Positions 1-7,529 of a stretch of DNA of 11,172 bases are shown in pieces; position 1 is the first letter of the stretch, and the number at the start of each line of letters is the position of its first letter. A program made the translations under genes and the position numbers. The notes beneath the pieces are model-generated. The model was not told where the DNA came from. It saw only the letters and a list, made by a program, of their open reading frames with translations, and did not search any database. Source of the stretch: Flavobacteriales bacterium UBA1995 (lineage in GTDB: Bacteria > Bacteroidota > Bacteroidia > Flavobacteriales_D > Sanyastnellaceae); the NCBI GenBank assembly GCA_002336475.1, contig DDCX01000125.1, forward strand, positions 245 to 11,416, in the 5' to 3' direction.

Positions 1-266
1 GTGGGGTCCTTGCGCAAAGCGTATTTCCACCAAGGGTAGCCTGCCGAGAAGGTCCATGGCATCTTCTCCACAAACAGAACATCACTTCTCACCGAACTGA
101 AAATGCCTTTGAGGTTTTCCTCGAGCGAATCCGACACCGCAAACACCGCCGTGATCATGAAGATGCCGATCATAACCCCAAGCAGGGAAAGGAGGGTCCT
201 GAGCCGGTTGGTCACCAGCGCTTGCCATGCTTGAATGAAACTTTCAACGAACAGCCTACGGGACAT
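1..266 (-). CDS. ABC transporter permease, MacB/FtsX type (N-terminal fragment)
   Basis: This is the first 88 codons of a membrane permease whose remainder lies beyond the left edge. The ATG is read at 266-264 on the minus strand. The N-terminus starts MSRRLFVESF, followed by a segment containing LVTNRLRTLLSLLGVMIGIF. That is the typical entry of MacB-type permeases: an amphipathic stretch, the N-R-L-R-T element, then the first transmembrane helix at about residues 24-45. The next residues (VSDSLEENLKGIFSSV) start the extracytoplasmic MacB-like periplasmic core. Family members work with an ATPase subunit in the inner membrane to export peptides, lipoproteins or small molecules, or as mechanotransmission devices. 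The substrate here is unknown. The gene is divergent from purH with a 66-base gap. The family call is firm; a specific role is not supportable. Confidence 0.85.
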   Translation of the reverse strand, partial: MSRRLFVESFIQAWQALVTNRLRTLLSLLGVMIGIFMITAVFAVSDSLEENLKGIFSSVRSDVLFVEKMPWTFSAGYPWWKYALRKDP

Positions 267-290
267 GCTTGCTAAGCTAAGGCTCCAAGG

Positions 291-322
291 TTTGAGCAGG
301 GGGGCAAAGTGGTCTAATTTCG
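291..322 (+). promoter_or_regulatory. candidate Bacteroidota-type promoter for purH
   Basis: TTTG at 291-294 is followed after 20 bases by TAATTTCG at 315-322. The Bacteroidota sigma-A consensus is a TTG-containing -33 box, about 17-23 bases of spacer, and TAnnTTTG at -7, so only one -7 position deviates. Transcription would start near 327-329, just upstream of the purH start codons. Such short motifs can occur by chance, but the placement in the only intergenic space upstream of purH is favourable. Confidence 0.4.
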
Positions 323-332
323 CAGCTTCCCA

Positions 333-1871
333 ATGCCCCGCACCACCATGGAACGCCCCATCCGCAGAGCCCTCATTTCTGTCTTTCACAAAGAGGGCCT
401 TGCCCCCATCGTCGACCGCCTTCAAGCCCACGGTGTGGAAATCCTTTCGACAGGTGGCACCCAACGTGCCATCGAAGCCCTTGGGGCCAAAGTCACCCCA
501 GTGGAATCGGTCACCCAAACCGCAGAAATGCTCGGCGGGCGCGTCAAAACCCTCCACCCCATGGTGTTTGGGGGGATCTTGGCAAGGCGGGACTTTGAGC
601 CCGATGACGTGGATGTTGCGGACCATGGCATCGGTCCCATCGACCTGGTCATCGTAGACCTTTATCCATTCGAAGAGACCTTGGCTTCCGGAGCAGAGGA
701 GGGCGAAATCATCGAGAAGATTGACATCGGTGGCATCGCCCTGATCCGCGCTGCAGCCAAAAACTTCCGAGATGTCGTGTGCATCCCTTCTCGCGGCCAA
801 TACGGCGATTTGGTGGAGGCGTTGGGCAACGGCATGACCACCGGCCTGGACTTCCGGCGCAACATGGCAGGTGCTGCCTTCGGGGTGTCATCGGGCTATG
901 ACGCCGCCATCGGAAGGTGGGTGAGGGAAGGCGGAAACCCCGAAGTGCTTTCTGTCTTAGAAACCGCCAGTACCCCACTTCGTTATGGCGAGAACCCCCA
1001 CCAACCTGGAGCCTTCTTTGGCGACCTTGAGGGTCTGTTCACCCAGCACAACGGTAAAGCTTTGAGCTACAACAACCTGCTAGATGTAGACGCCGCAGTG
1101 CAGCTCATGGGTGAATACAAGGATGGTGCGCCCACGGTAGCCATTCTCAAACACAACAACGCTTGCGGTCTCGCCACCCGGTCTGCACTTTCGCAAGCCT
1201 ACACAGATGCCCTTGCGGGAGACCCCATCTCCGCATTTGGTGGGGTGGTCATAGCCAACCGCACCATGGACTTAGAGACTGCCGAAGCCCTTCACACGCT
1301 TTTTTGCGAAGTGGTTATCGCACCGGACTTTGCACCGGAGGCCCTGGCCTTGTTGAGCAAAAAGAAGAACCGCATCCTGTTGCAACAGCGCCATTGGCCC
1401 CATGCTCCTCAGCTCGTGCGCAGCGCACTGGGTGGATACCTGGTTCAGAAACCCGACGACCGCATGGAAAATGCGGGAGACTTTACCTGTGTGACCAAGG
1501 TGACGCCAACGGCAGAGCAGTCTGAAGACCTCGCTTTTGCTTTGAAATTGGCCAAGCATACGCGCTCCAACACCATCGTTCTGGCCAAGGCCGGCCAATT
1601 GCTGGCCAGTGGAACCGGACAAACCTCCCGGGTGGACGCCTTGAACCAAGCCATTGACAAAGCGGGGCGCATGGGGTTCTCGCTCGAAGGGGCCGCGATG
1701 GCCAGCGATGCATTCTTCCCTTTCCCCGACTGCGTTGAAATCGCCCACAAGGCTGGTATTGCTGCAGTTGTGCAACCAGGAGGAAGCATCAAAGACGGCG
1801 AGAGTGTGGCGTATTGCGACGCCAACGGGGTCGTCATGGTGACCACAGGCATCCGCCATTTCAGGCACTGA
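333..1871 (+). CDS. purH: bifunctional AICAR formyltransferase / IMP cyclohydrolase
   Basis: PurH carries out the last two steps of de novo purine synthesis in the cytosol. It formylates AICAR with 10-formyl-tetrahydrofolate and then closes the ring to give IMP. The 512-residue length matches the family. The N-terminal MGS-like cyclohydrolase domain covers about residues 10-195, with STGGT (39-43), GGRVKTLHP (68-76) and KIDIGGIALIRAAAKN (129-144). The formyltransferase domain follows with RYGENPHQ (217-224), LSYNNLLDVDAA (244-255), KHNNACG (273-279, containing the catalytic Lys-His pair), DPISAFGG (297-304) and SDAFFPFPD (458-466). The protein ends TTGIRHFRH, typical of the family's C-terminus. 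The start could be the ATG at 333 or the one at 348 (MERPIRRALISVF, 507 residues). The second matches relatives better and leaves a more usual leader after the candidate promoter. No Shine-Dalgarno sequence is seen. It heads the operon that continues into the rod-shape genes. Confidence 0.97.
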   Translation: MPRTTMERPIRRALISVFHKEGLAPIVDRLQAHGVEILSTGGTQRAIEALGAKVTPVESVTQTAEMLGGRVKTLHPMVFGGILARRDFEPDDVDVADHGIGPIDLVIVDLYPFEETLASGAEEGEIIEKIDIGGIALIRAAAKNFRDVVCIPSRGQYGDLVEALGNGMTTGLDFRRNMAGAAFGVSSGYDAAIGRWVREGGNPEVLSVLETASTPLRYGENPHQPGAFFGDLEGLFTQHNGKALSYNNLLDVDAAVQLMGEYKDGAPTVAILKHNNACGLATRSALSQAYTDALAGDPISAFGGVVIANRTMDLETAEALHTLFCEVVIAPDFAPEALALLSKKKNRILLQQRHWPHAPQLVRSALGGYLVQKPDDRMENAGDFTCVTKVTPTAEQSEDLAFALKLAKHTRSNTIVLAKAGQLLASGTGQTSRVDALNQAIDKAGRMGFSLEGAAMASDAFFPFPDCVEIAHKAGIAAVVQPGGSIKDGESVAYCDANGVVMVTTGIRHFRH

Positions 1872-1974
1872 TTTCCCAAAGGAGAACAAAACGCGGCTTA
1901 TCCACCGCTTATCGTGTTGATTCTTCTGCAACAGGATGACCAACACATGCGTTTAAGCCCCAAATTTGGTTGAA
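1872..1974 (+). other. purH-mreB intergenic spacer
   Basis: This is the only sizeable gap inside the rightward gene cluster. It holds a short direct repeat (GCTTATC at 1896-1902 and again at 1907-1913) and a weak four-base-pair GCGG/CCGC pairing. No strong terminator or convincing -33/-7 promoter pair was found. CAAATTTG at 1961-1968 resembles a -7 box but lies too close to the mreB start and has no partner at the right distance. It may be a read-through spacer or hold a weak internal promoter. Confidence 0.4.
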
Positions 1975-3000
1975 ATGGGCCTGTTCAATTTCTTTATGCA
2001 GGAGATCGCCATCGATCTCGGAACTGCCAACACTGTCATCTACTACGAGGACCAAGTTGTGGTGGACGAACCGTCCATCGTAGCCAAAGATCGCGCCTCG
2101 AACAAAACCGTAGCCATTGGGCGTCAAGCCCAGCAAATGCACGGTAAGACCCACGAGAATATCAAAACGGTCCGGCCACTGAAAGACGGCGTGATTGCCG
2201 ACTTTCAAAGTGCGGAGGACATGATCAAGGGGATGATCCGGATGATCCAACGCCGGAGAAGCCTGTTCAACCCCTCGCTGCGCATGGTGATTTGCATTCC
2301 ATCTGGCATCACAGAAGTCGAAAAAAGAGCGGTAAAAGACAGCGCGGAGCACGCAGGTGCCAAAGAAGTCTTCTTGATCCACGAGCCCATGGCAGCAGCC
2401 ATTGGAATCGGCATCGACGTGGAAGAGCCCATGGGCAACATGATCATCGACATCGGTGGTGGCACTTCTGAAATTGCGGTGATCGCCCTTGGCGGTATCG
2501 TGACCGACAAGAACATCCGTGTTGCGGGGGACGAGTTCACCCAAGACATCGAAGAGTACATGCGCCGTCAGCACAACATCCTTGTAGGAGAGCGTACGGC
2601 TGAGCAAATCAAAATTGAAGTGGGCAGCGCGTTGACGGAGCTCGACGAGCCCCCCGAAGATTATGCGGTGCGCGGACGGGACCTCATGACCGGCATCCCA
2701 AAGGAAATTCAGGTCAGCTATGCCGAGATCGCCATGGCCCTCGACAAGTCGATTTCCAAAATTGAGGAGGCCATCCTGAGCTGTTTGGAGAACACCCCAC
2801 CGGAACTCTCTGCTGACATCTACAAAACCGGCATCTATTTGGCTGGCGGAGGCGCATTGCTGCGCGGTTTGGACAAGAGGATCAGCTCCAAGACCCGCTT
2901 GCCTGTGCACGTGGCGGAAGAGCCTCTTCGCGCTGTGGCTCGTGGTACGGCCATTGCCCTCAAGAATGTCGAGAATTTCGCCTTCCTGATGCGCGAGTGA
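1975..3000 (+). CDS. mreB: rod shape-determining protein MreB
   Basis: MreB is a bacterial actin homologue that forms ATP-dependent filaments on the inner face of the membrane and guides lateral cell-wall synthesis. At 341 residues it has the family length. The actin-fold motifs are intact: phosphate-1 loop IAIDLGTANT (11-20), phosphate-2 loop IIDIGGGTSEIAVI (157-170), and adenosine motif YLAGGGALLRGLDKRIS (288-304). The MreB signature ERTAEQIKIEVGSA is at 206-219. The N-terminus MGLFNFFMQEIAIDLG resembles other MreBs, so the ATG at 1975 is chosen over an in-frame TTG at 1966, which would add only three residues. The short hydrophobic start (GLFNFF) fits a membrane-binding element. No Shine-Dalgarno sequence is visible. 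The gene sits 103 bases after purH and 13 bases before mreC, and is the first gene of the elongasome cluster. Confidence 0.97.
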   Translation: MGLFNFFMQEIAIDLGTANTVIYYEDQVVVDEPSIVAKDRASNKTVAIGRQAQQMHGKTHENIKTVRPLKDGVIADFQSAEDMIKGMIRMIQRRRSLFNPSLRMVICIPSGITEVEKRAVKDSAEHAGAKEVFLIHEPMAAAIGIGIDVEEPMGNMIIDIGGGTSEIAVIALGGIVTDKNIRVAGDEFTQDIEEYMRRQHNILVGERTAEQIKIEVGSALTELDEPPEDYAVRGRDLMTGIPKEIQVSYAEIAMALDKSISKIEEAILSCLENTPPELSADIYKTGIYLAGGGALLRGLDKRISSKTRLPVHVAEEPLRAVARGTAIALKNVENFAFLMRE

Positions 3001-3013
3001 CGCCGGCCTGCCG

Positions 3014-3826
3014 ATGCGGAACCTCTGGCTCCTTCTGATACGAAATGCGTTTACACTCGCCTTCATTGCCTTGATGGCCGTGTCGCTGTCCGTTCTGCTC
3101 CGAAACGACGGTGCTGCGCGGTCGAGTTGGTTTCGACAAACAGGCGCCATTTCCTTCATGATTGACAGCCAGCGAAACGGGTGGTCCAACTACCTCAAAC
3201 TGGCAGAACAAAATGCAAAGCTTGCGGAAGAGAATGCCGACCTGAGGTCGCGCATGCTCTCCATGGAATTGGTGGCTTCGTGGGAAGAAGACACCGTTCG
3301 GCACTGGACGGTGCGCGAGGGCATGCTCATCAAGGGTCCCGATGGAAAGCCGCGCTCGCCTTCCATTGCAACCCCTGGTCGGGATGGCGGCATTGAAGCT
3401 GGAATGGGTGTGCTTTCTGGCGGTGCTGCTTTCGGCACGGTCGAAGAAACAGGAGAAGACCACTGCCGGATTTTGACGTTGATGCACAGCGGTACTTCGT
3501 GGAGCTGTCGCATTGGCCGCAATGGGCCCGTTGCCTCTTTGGGATGGGACGGGTTGGACATGGGCTTTCTGCAACTGCGAGATGTTCCCCGCCACGTGCA
3601 AGCCGCGCGCGGGGATTCGATTTTTACCTCCGGTTACGACTTGCGTTTTCCTGCAGATGTCCTCATGGGCACTGTCTTTGAAGTCGAACGACAATCCGGT
3701 GCAGACTTTATGTCGGTGTCGGTGGTTCCTGCAGCTGATTTCAAAGCAGTCCGCCACCTGGAGTTTTTGGTTCACCAAGCGGACTCCGAGAGGACGGTGC
3801 TGTCATCAACCGCCTTGCAGCCATGA
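3014..3826 (+). CDS. mreC: rod shape-determining protein MreC
   Basis: MreC is a bitopic inner-membrane protein whose periplasmic part assembles into filaments and activates PBP2-RodA during elongation. The 270 residues show the expected order: short cytoplasmic tail, one transmembrane helix at about 9-29 (NAFTLAFIALMAVSLSVLL), then a coiled-coil at about 58-86 rich in A, E, K and L (LAEQNAKLAEENADLRSRML). The beta-barrel domains follow. The family elements TPGRDGGIEAGMGVLSGGAAFGTV (120-143) and GDSIFTSGYDLRFPADVLMGTV (200-221) are both present. The protein ends with VRHLEFLVHQ and a short Ser/Thr-rich tail. Its stop overlaps the mreD start by four bases, suggesting translational coupling. 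Cys151 and Cys165 lie in the beta domain. Nothing appears truncated. Confidence 0.95.
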   Translation: MRNLWLLLIRNAFTLAFIALMAVSLSVLLRNDGAARSSWFRQTGAISFMIDSQRNGWSNYLKLAEQNAKLAEENADLRSRMLSMELVASWEEDTVRHWTVREGMLIKGPDGKPRSPSIATPGRDGGIEAGMGVLSGGAAFGTVEETGEDHCRILTLMHSGTSWSCRIGRNGPVASLGWDGLDMGFLQLRDVPRHVQAARGDSIFTSGYDLRFPADVLMGTVFEVERQSGADFMSVSVVPAADFKAVRHLEFLVHQADSERTVLSSTALQP

Positions 3827-4335
3827 TCGTCTTGAGGATTCTGCTTTTGGTGTCTCTGCAGGCCTTCTTCCTGAGGGACGTTTCTCCTTTGGGAGAATGG
3901 ACGCGGCCTGAATGGACGTTGTGGGCCCTCTTGCTCATCCCGCCGAAAGCCAACTCATTTGTAAAGCTCATCCTCGGATTTACCATGGGCGTCGCCCTGG
4001 ACATTGCCACAGGCTCCTATGGTCAGCACATGGTGGCTGGCACCGTACTGGGTGGATTTCTCCCTTCCTTGCACCGGCTTTTTGCACCCCGCGAGGGATA
4101 CGAAATCAGCGATCAACCCATCCTCAGGGACATGGGGTCAAGCTGGTTGGTCGGGCTCACCTTCTGCGCAGCACTGACCTATCACCTGACGCTCATGCTG
4201 GTCACCAATTGGTACTGGCACCTGATGCCCGGAGCCCTGATGCCCACCCTCACCAGCGCGGCCTTTACCACCCTTTGCTGTCTGGTCTTGCACCTGATGG
4301 TCTTCGCTCCTGATCGCCGCAAATCGAGCTCCTGA
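3823..4335 (+). CDS. mreD: rod shape-determining protein MreD
   Basis: MreD is a small polytopic inner-membrane protein that partners MreC in the elongasome; its biochemical role is still not well defined. The 170 residues contain about five or six hydrophobic segments: roughly 2-17, 30-41, 46-63 (FVKLILGFTMGVALDIAT), 69-86, 107-127 and 140-161. The central G-x-x-x-G-x-x-x-D pattern (GFTMGVALD, 52-60), in the second half of the third helix, is the most family-like part. Sequence conservation in MreD is generally low, so the assignment rests on topology, length and position between mreC and mrdA. The ATG overlaps the mreC stop (ATGA, 3823-3826), and the stop shares one base with the mrdA start (TGATG around 4335). 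A charged tail (DRRKSSS) ends the protein. Confidence 0.92.
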   Translation: MIVLRILLLVSLQAFFLRDVSPLGEWTRPEWTLWALLLIPPKANSFVKLILGFTMGVALDIATGSYGQHMVAGTVLGGFLPSLHRLFAPREGYEISDQPILRDMGSSWLVGLTFCAALTYHLTLMLVTNWYWHLMPGALMPTLTSAAFTTLCCLVLHLMVFAPDRRKSSS

Positions 4336-6179
4336 TGGACACCCGATTCCGGACAGTGGTGCTGCTGGTGCTGTTTTTCACAGCTGCTTTCATTCTCCGG
4401 CTCTTCAGCCTGCAGATTTGGCAACCGGAATGGAAAGAAAAAGCCGTTACCCTCACCAGCGACAGACAGTCTATACCGCCCAGCCGGGGCTTGTTTTTTG
4501 ACCGCCACGGCCAATTGCTGGTGGGCTCAAGGGCGGCCCATGACCTGATGGTGTTGCCGCGCATGTTGGCCGAGATGGACAGCACAGCGTTATCAGGTGC
4601 CGCCCAATGGGCTGGAATGGCGGTGGAAGACATGGAGGCTGCTTTGAACAAAGCCAAGCGCTACAGCCGCTATAAAAAGTCAACAGTTCGGCGCGGCATC
4701 GGAATGGCGGAACACGCCCGCATGGCATCGACCATTCAATCCTTTCCGGGATTCTCATTTCGCAGCCGGCCCGCCCGAAACCACATCCATGGGATTGCCG
4801 GTCACTTGATTGGAGAGTACGCAGAGGCCTCGAGAGAAGACCTCTCTGAAGACGCGTTCTACCGCATGGGAGACCACATCGGGCGCAGCGGCTTAGAGCG
4901 GGTGTATGAATTGGAGCTTCGGGGCGTCAAAGGCCGGACCTCCGTGCTGGTGGATGCCCGCAACCGCATTCGCAATACGAACCAGACCGAAAGCGATGAC
5001 AAACCGGCCGAATCGGGACAGAACCTGTTCCTCACCCTGGACCTGACACTGCAGCAATTTGCCGAGCAACTGATGCAAAACAAAAAGGGCAGCGTTGTGG
5101 CCATTGAGCCCCGTTCTGGCGAGGTTTTGGCCATGGTGTCTGCTCCGGGCTTTGATCCAGACATGCTGGTCGGTTCACAGCGCGGACCGTACTATAAGAC
5201 CCTGGTTTCAGACCCCGACAAACCGCTGTTCAACCGCGCGGTTAAAGCCACTTATCGTCCGGGATCTATCTGGAAGATGGTGCAAGGACTGGTCGCGCTG
5301 CAAGGAGGGCACATCCGCCCAACCACCCGGTTTTCATGCGACCGCAACATCATCGGTTGCCACGGTCCACACACCCGAGATGACCTGCGCAATGCAGTGA
5401 TTCACAGTTGCAACCCTTATTTCTACAAGGTGATGCAGCGCGTCGTCAATGCTGGAGAAGGCAACACCAAGTTCGAACGGGCCGCATTGGGGCTGGATGA
5501 CTGGAGGGAACGCGTCATGGCCTTTGGCTTTGGTACGAACCTGGGCGGACGATTGCCGGGAACTTCCAAAGGCAGCGTTCCAGACAGCGAGTACTATGAC
5601 GGCATCTATGGTCGAAGGCGCTGGGACTTTGGAACCGTATACTCCATTGCCATCGGGGAGGGGGAGTTGTTGACCACCCCTCTGCAAATGGCCAATTTGG
5701 CCGCGATATTGGCCAACAGGGGCTGGTACAGGATGCCCCACTTCATCCACGCAGTGGGCCTCGAAGGCAAGCCGCTTGGATTGGGGGGCCGGGTGGATAC
5801 GGGTGTGGACTCCATCTATTTTGAGCCCGTCATCGATGCCATGCGGCAGGTTGTCGAAGACCCCACTGGTACGGCCCGTCGGGCGCGTCTAGATGGCATT
5901 GCGGTGTGCGGAAAAACGGGGACCGTTCAGGACGAACCTCGAAAAGACCACTCTGTATTCATCGCATTTGCACCACAGGACGACCCCCAAATCGCCTTGA
6001 GTGTTTATGTCGAAAACTCAGGTTTTGGTGGACAGTGGGCCGCACCCATCGCCGCTTTGTTGATGGAGCAGTATTTGACAGGCACCGTATCCAATGAGCG
6101 CAGGCTGAACCGCATCCTCGAGGCCGACCTGATGGACCCCTACGAGCCTGAACCCGAAAACCCTGCGCCGCAGCCATGA
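4335..6179 (+). CDS. mrdA: penicillin-binding protein 2, elongasome transpeptidase
   Basis: PBP2 is the monofunctional class B transpeptidase that cross-links new peptidoglycan during rod elongation, working with RodA on the periplasmic side. Its 614 residues are close to the E. coli enzyme. One membrane anchor lies at about 6-27 (RTVVLLVLFFTAAFILRLFSLQ). It is followed by IPPSRGLFFDRHGQLL (47-62), the usual start of the class B dimerisation/pedestal domain, and GRSGLERVYE (183-192), a class B hallmark. The transpeptidase domain covers about 230-585. The active-site motifs are complete: SxxK as S311-I-W-K314, SxN as S358-C-N360, and K527-T-G. A group of Cys and His residues (C335, C342, H343, H346, C359) lies between the first two motifs. 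The C-terminus is acidic and proline-rich (DPYEPEPENPAPQP). The gene overlaps mreD by one base and rodA by four. Confidence 0.97.
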   Translation: MDTRFRTVVLLVLFFTAAFILRLFSLQIWQPEWKEKAVTLTSDRQSIPPSRGLFFDRHGQLLVGSRAAHDLMVLPRMLAEMDSTALSGAAQWAGMAVEDMEAALNKAKRYSRYKKSTVRRGIGMAEHARMASTIQSFPGFSFRSRPARNHIHGIAGHLIGEYAEASREDLSEDAFYRMGDHIGRSGLERVYELELRGVKGRTSVLVDARNRIRNTNQTESDDKPAESGQNLFLTLDLTLQQFAEQLMQNKKGSVVAIEPRSGEVLAMVSAPGFDPDMLVGSQRGPYYKTLVSDPDKPLFNRAVKATYRPGSIWKMVQGLVALQGGHIRPTTRFSCDRNIIGCHGPHTRDDLRNAVIHSCNPYFYKVMQRVVNAGEGNTKFERAALGLDDWRERVMAFGFGTNLGGRLPGTSKGSVPDSEYYDGIYGRRRWDFGTVYSIAIGEGELLTTPLQMANLAAILANRGWYRMPHFIHAVGLEGKPLGLGGRVDTGVDSIYFEPVIDAMRQVVEDPTGTARRARLDGIAVCGKTGTVQDEPRKDHSVFIAFAPQDDPQIALSVYVENSGFGGQWAAPIAALLMEQYLTGTVSNERRLNRILEADLMDPYEPEPENPAPQP

Positions 6180-7495
6180 CCCGCAATTCGGACATACGCC
6201 GCAACATTGATGGCCTGACGATTGTGCTGTTTCTGGTCCTCGCAGGTTTGGGCTGGGTGAACCTCGTATCGGCGGCTACTGGCCCCGACGGTGCCGTGGA
6301 ATGGGGGCTGGGCACCTTGCATGGTAAGCAAGGCCTGTGGTTGATGGTCAGCCTTGTTCTGGGATTTCTGATCCTGCAGGTGGAGGGCACTTTTTTCATC
6401 CGAACGGCTTGGCTCAACTACGGGATGCAACTGCTGCTGTGCAGCCTGGTTTTGGTCATTGGCAAAAAAGTGGGCGGCGCGCGCTCGTGGTTTGGCTTTG
6501 GTGGTTTTGGCATTCAACCTTCCGAGTTTGCCAAGATGGGGGCTTCCCTCGCCCTCGCCTGGTATTGCTCCAAAGAAGGGGGGCTCAACAACTTTGGACA
6601 GCGGTTCAGGGCCGCCGTCATTGTCGGCATTCCCGCAGGACTCATCTTGCTGCAGCCCGATGCCGGAACGGTGCTCGTTTTCCTTGGTTTTGTGTTTGCC
6701 ATGTACCGCGAAGGCCTCAGCGGCGCAGTCCTCATTGTTGGATTTGCTGCCGTCGTGATGGCTGTTTTGACCATCCTTTCAGGAGCTGGAGATCTGAGCT
6801 ACCCGTTTGTGGGTGAGGCCAATGGCATCTACCGGTTTTGGATCTTGTTTGTCGTGCTGGGTGCTGGGGCCATCGCCCTGCTCCGCAATGCGACCCTGCC
6901 CCGTTACCGGGCGCGCATCACGACCCAAGCGATCATTTCTGCCATCGCGGCCTTGATGTTTTCTGTGGTGATGCACCTCGCACTTGAAGAGGTCTTGCGT
7001 CCGCACCAACGCGAACGCATCCAGGTCCTGTTCGGGCTAGAAGTCGACAACCCCGATGCCGACTATAACATACGGCATGCCAAGACGGCCATAGGCTCCG
7101 GAGGATGGACTGGAATGGGTTGGAGGAATGGCCCGATGACCGGTTATGGCTTTGTACCCGAACAGGAAACGGACTTCATCTTTTGCACCTGGTCCGAAGA
7201 ATGGGGCCTCGTTGGCTCAACCCTGTTTCTCATTCTATTTGCCAGCTTTATCCTGCGGATCTTGTTTCTGGCCGAACGACAACGCAGCGCATTTAGCCGC
7301 GTCTATGCCTACAGCTTGGGGGGCATCCTCTTCATGCACATGCTCATCAACGTGGGCATGGTGCTCGGATTAGCGCCCGTGATTGGCATCCCCCTGCCCT
7401 TCATGAGTTATGGCGGGTCCAGCTTCATGGCCTTTGCGCTCATGATTGCCATTCTGGTCCGGCTCGATGCCGAGCGATTCAGCGTCCTCCGCTAA
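6176..7495 (+). CDS. rodA: rod shape-determining protein RodA, SEDS peptidoglycan glycosyltransferase
   Basis: RodA polymerises lipid II into glycan strands in the inner membrane as the partner of PBP2. The SEDS motifs are clear: GGARSWFGFGGFGIQPSEFAK (100-120, with the conserved Trp105), QPDAGTVLVF (160-169), HAKTAIGSGGWTGMG (301-315), EQETDFIFCTWSEEWGLVG (329-347) and PLPFMSYGGSS (407-416). Asp333 in TDFIF lines up with E. coli RodA Asp262, which is needed for polymerisation. The protein has 439 residues against 370 in E. coli. The extra length is mostly an insertion at about 202-270 carrying two additional hydrophobic segments, so about twelve membrane helices are expected. The start ATG overlaps the mrdA stop (ATGA, 6176-6179), matching the functional pairing of the two enzymes. 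It is the last gene of the rightward cluster. Confidence 0.96.
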   Translation: MTRNSDIRRNIDGLTIVLFLVLAGLGWVNLVSAATGPDGAVEWGLGTLHGKQGLWLMVSLVLGFLILQVEGTFFIRTAWLNYGMQLLLCSLVLVIGKKVGGARSWFGFGGFGIQPSEFAKMGASLALAWYCSKEGGLNNFGQRFRAAVIVGIPAGLILLQPDAGTVLVFLGFVFAMYREGLSGAVLIVGFAAVVMAVLTILSGAGDLSYPFVGEANGIYRFWILFVVLGAGAIALLRNATLPRYRARITTQAIISAIAALMFSVVMHLALEEVLRPHQRERIQVLFGLEVDNPDADYNIRHAKTAIGSGGWTGMGWRNGPMTGYGFVPEQETDFIFCTWSEEWGLVGSTLFLILFASFILRILFLAERQRSAFSRVYAYSLGGILFMHMLINVGMVLGLAPVIGIPLPFMSYGGSSFMAFALMIAILVRLDAERFSVLR

Positions 7496-7529
7496 ACAAG
7501 CAGGAGAACATTTTCTGGCATTTCGATGG

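Noticed and set aside
272..308. Possible minus-strand promoter for the ABC permease (TTTG at 308-305 and TAGCTTAG at 279-272)
   Set aside because: The spacer of 25 bases is outside the usual 17-23 range and the second box matches only partly; too weak to annotate.
235..657. A 140-codon plus-strand open frame overlapping the permease start and the purH 5' end
   Set aside because: It overlaps two well-supported genes in other frames and its translation has the low-complexity Pro/Ser look of a shadow frame.
1893..1920. Possible terminator after purH (GCGG/CCGC pairing followed by a T-containing stretch)
   Set aside because: Only four base pairs with an eight-base loop and no continuous T run; it would not be stable.
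1272..1946. A 224-codon minus-strand open frame opposite the 3' half of purH
   Set aside because: Shadow of the conserved formyltransferase domain of PurH; no independent support.
1966..1974. TTG as an alternative mreB start
   Set aside because: It adds only M-V-E before the conserved MGLFNFF start, and the ATG at 1975 matches known MreB N-termini.
1909..3189. A 426-codon open frame on the minus strand opposite mreB and the start of mreC
   Set aside because: The plus strand encodes unmistakable MreB and MreC. The antisense frame is long only because of GC-rich codon bias, has no recognisable domain, and spans two genes and their gap.
2960..3778. A 272-codon minus-strand open frame opposite mreC
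   Set aside because: Shadow of mreC in a GC-rich region; the translation is rich in H, R and Q with no domain or promoter.
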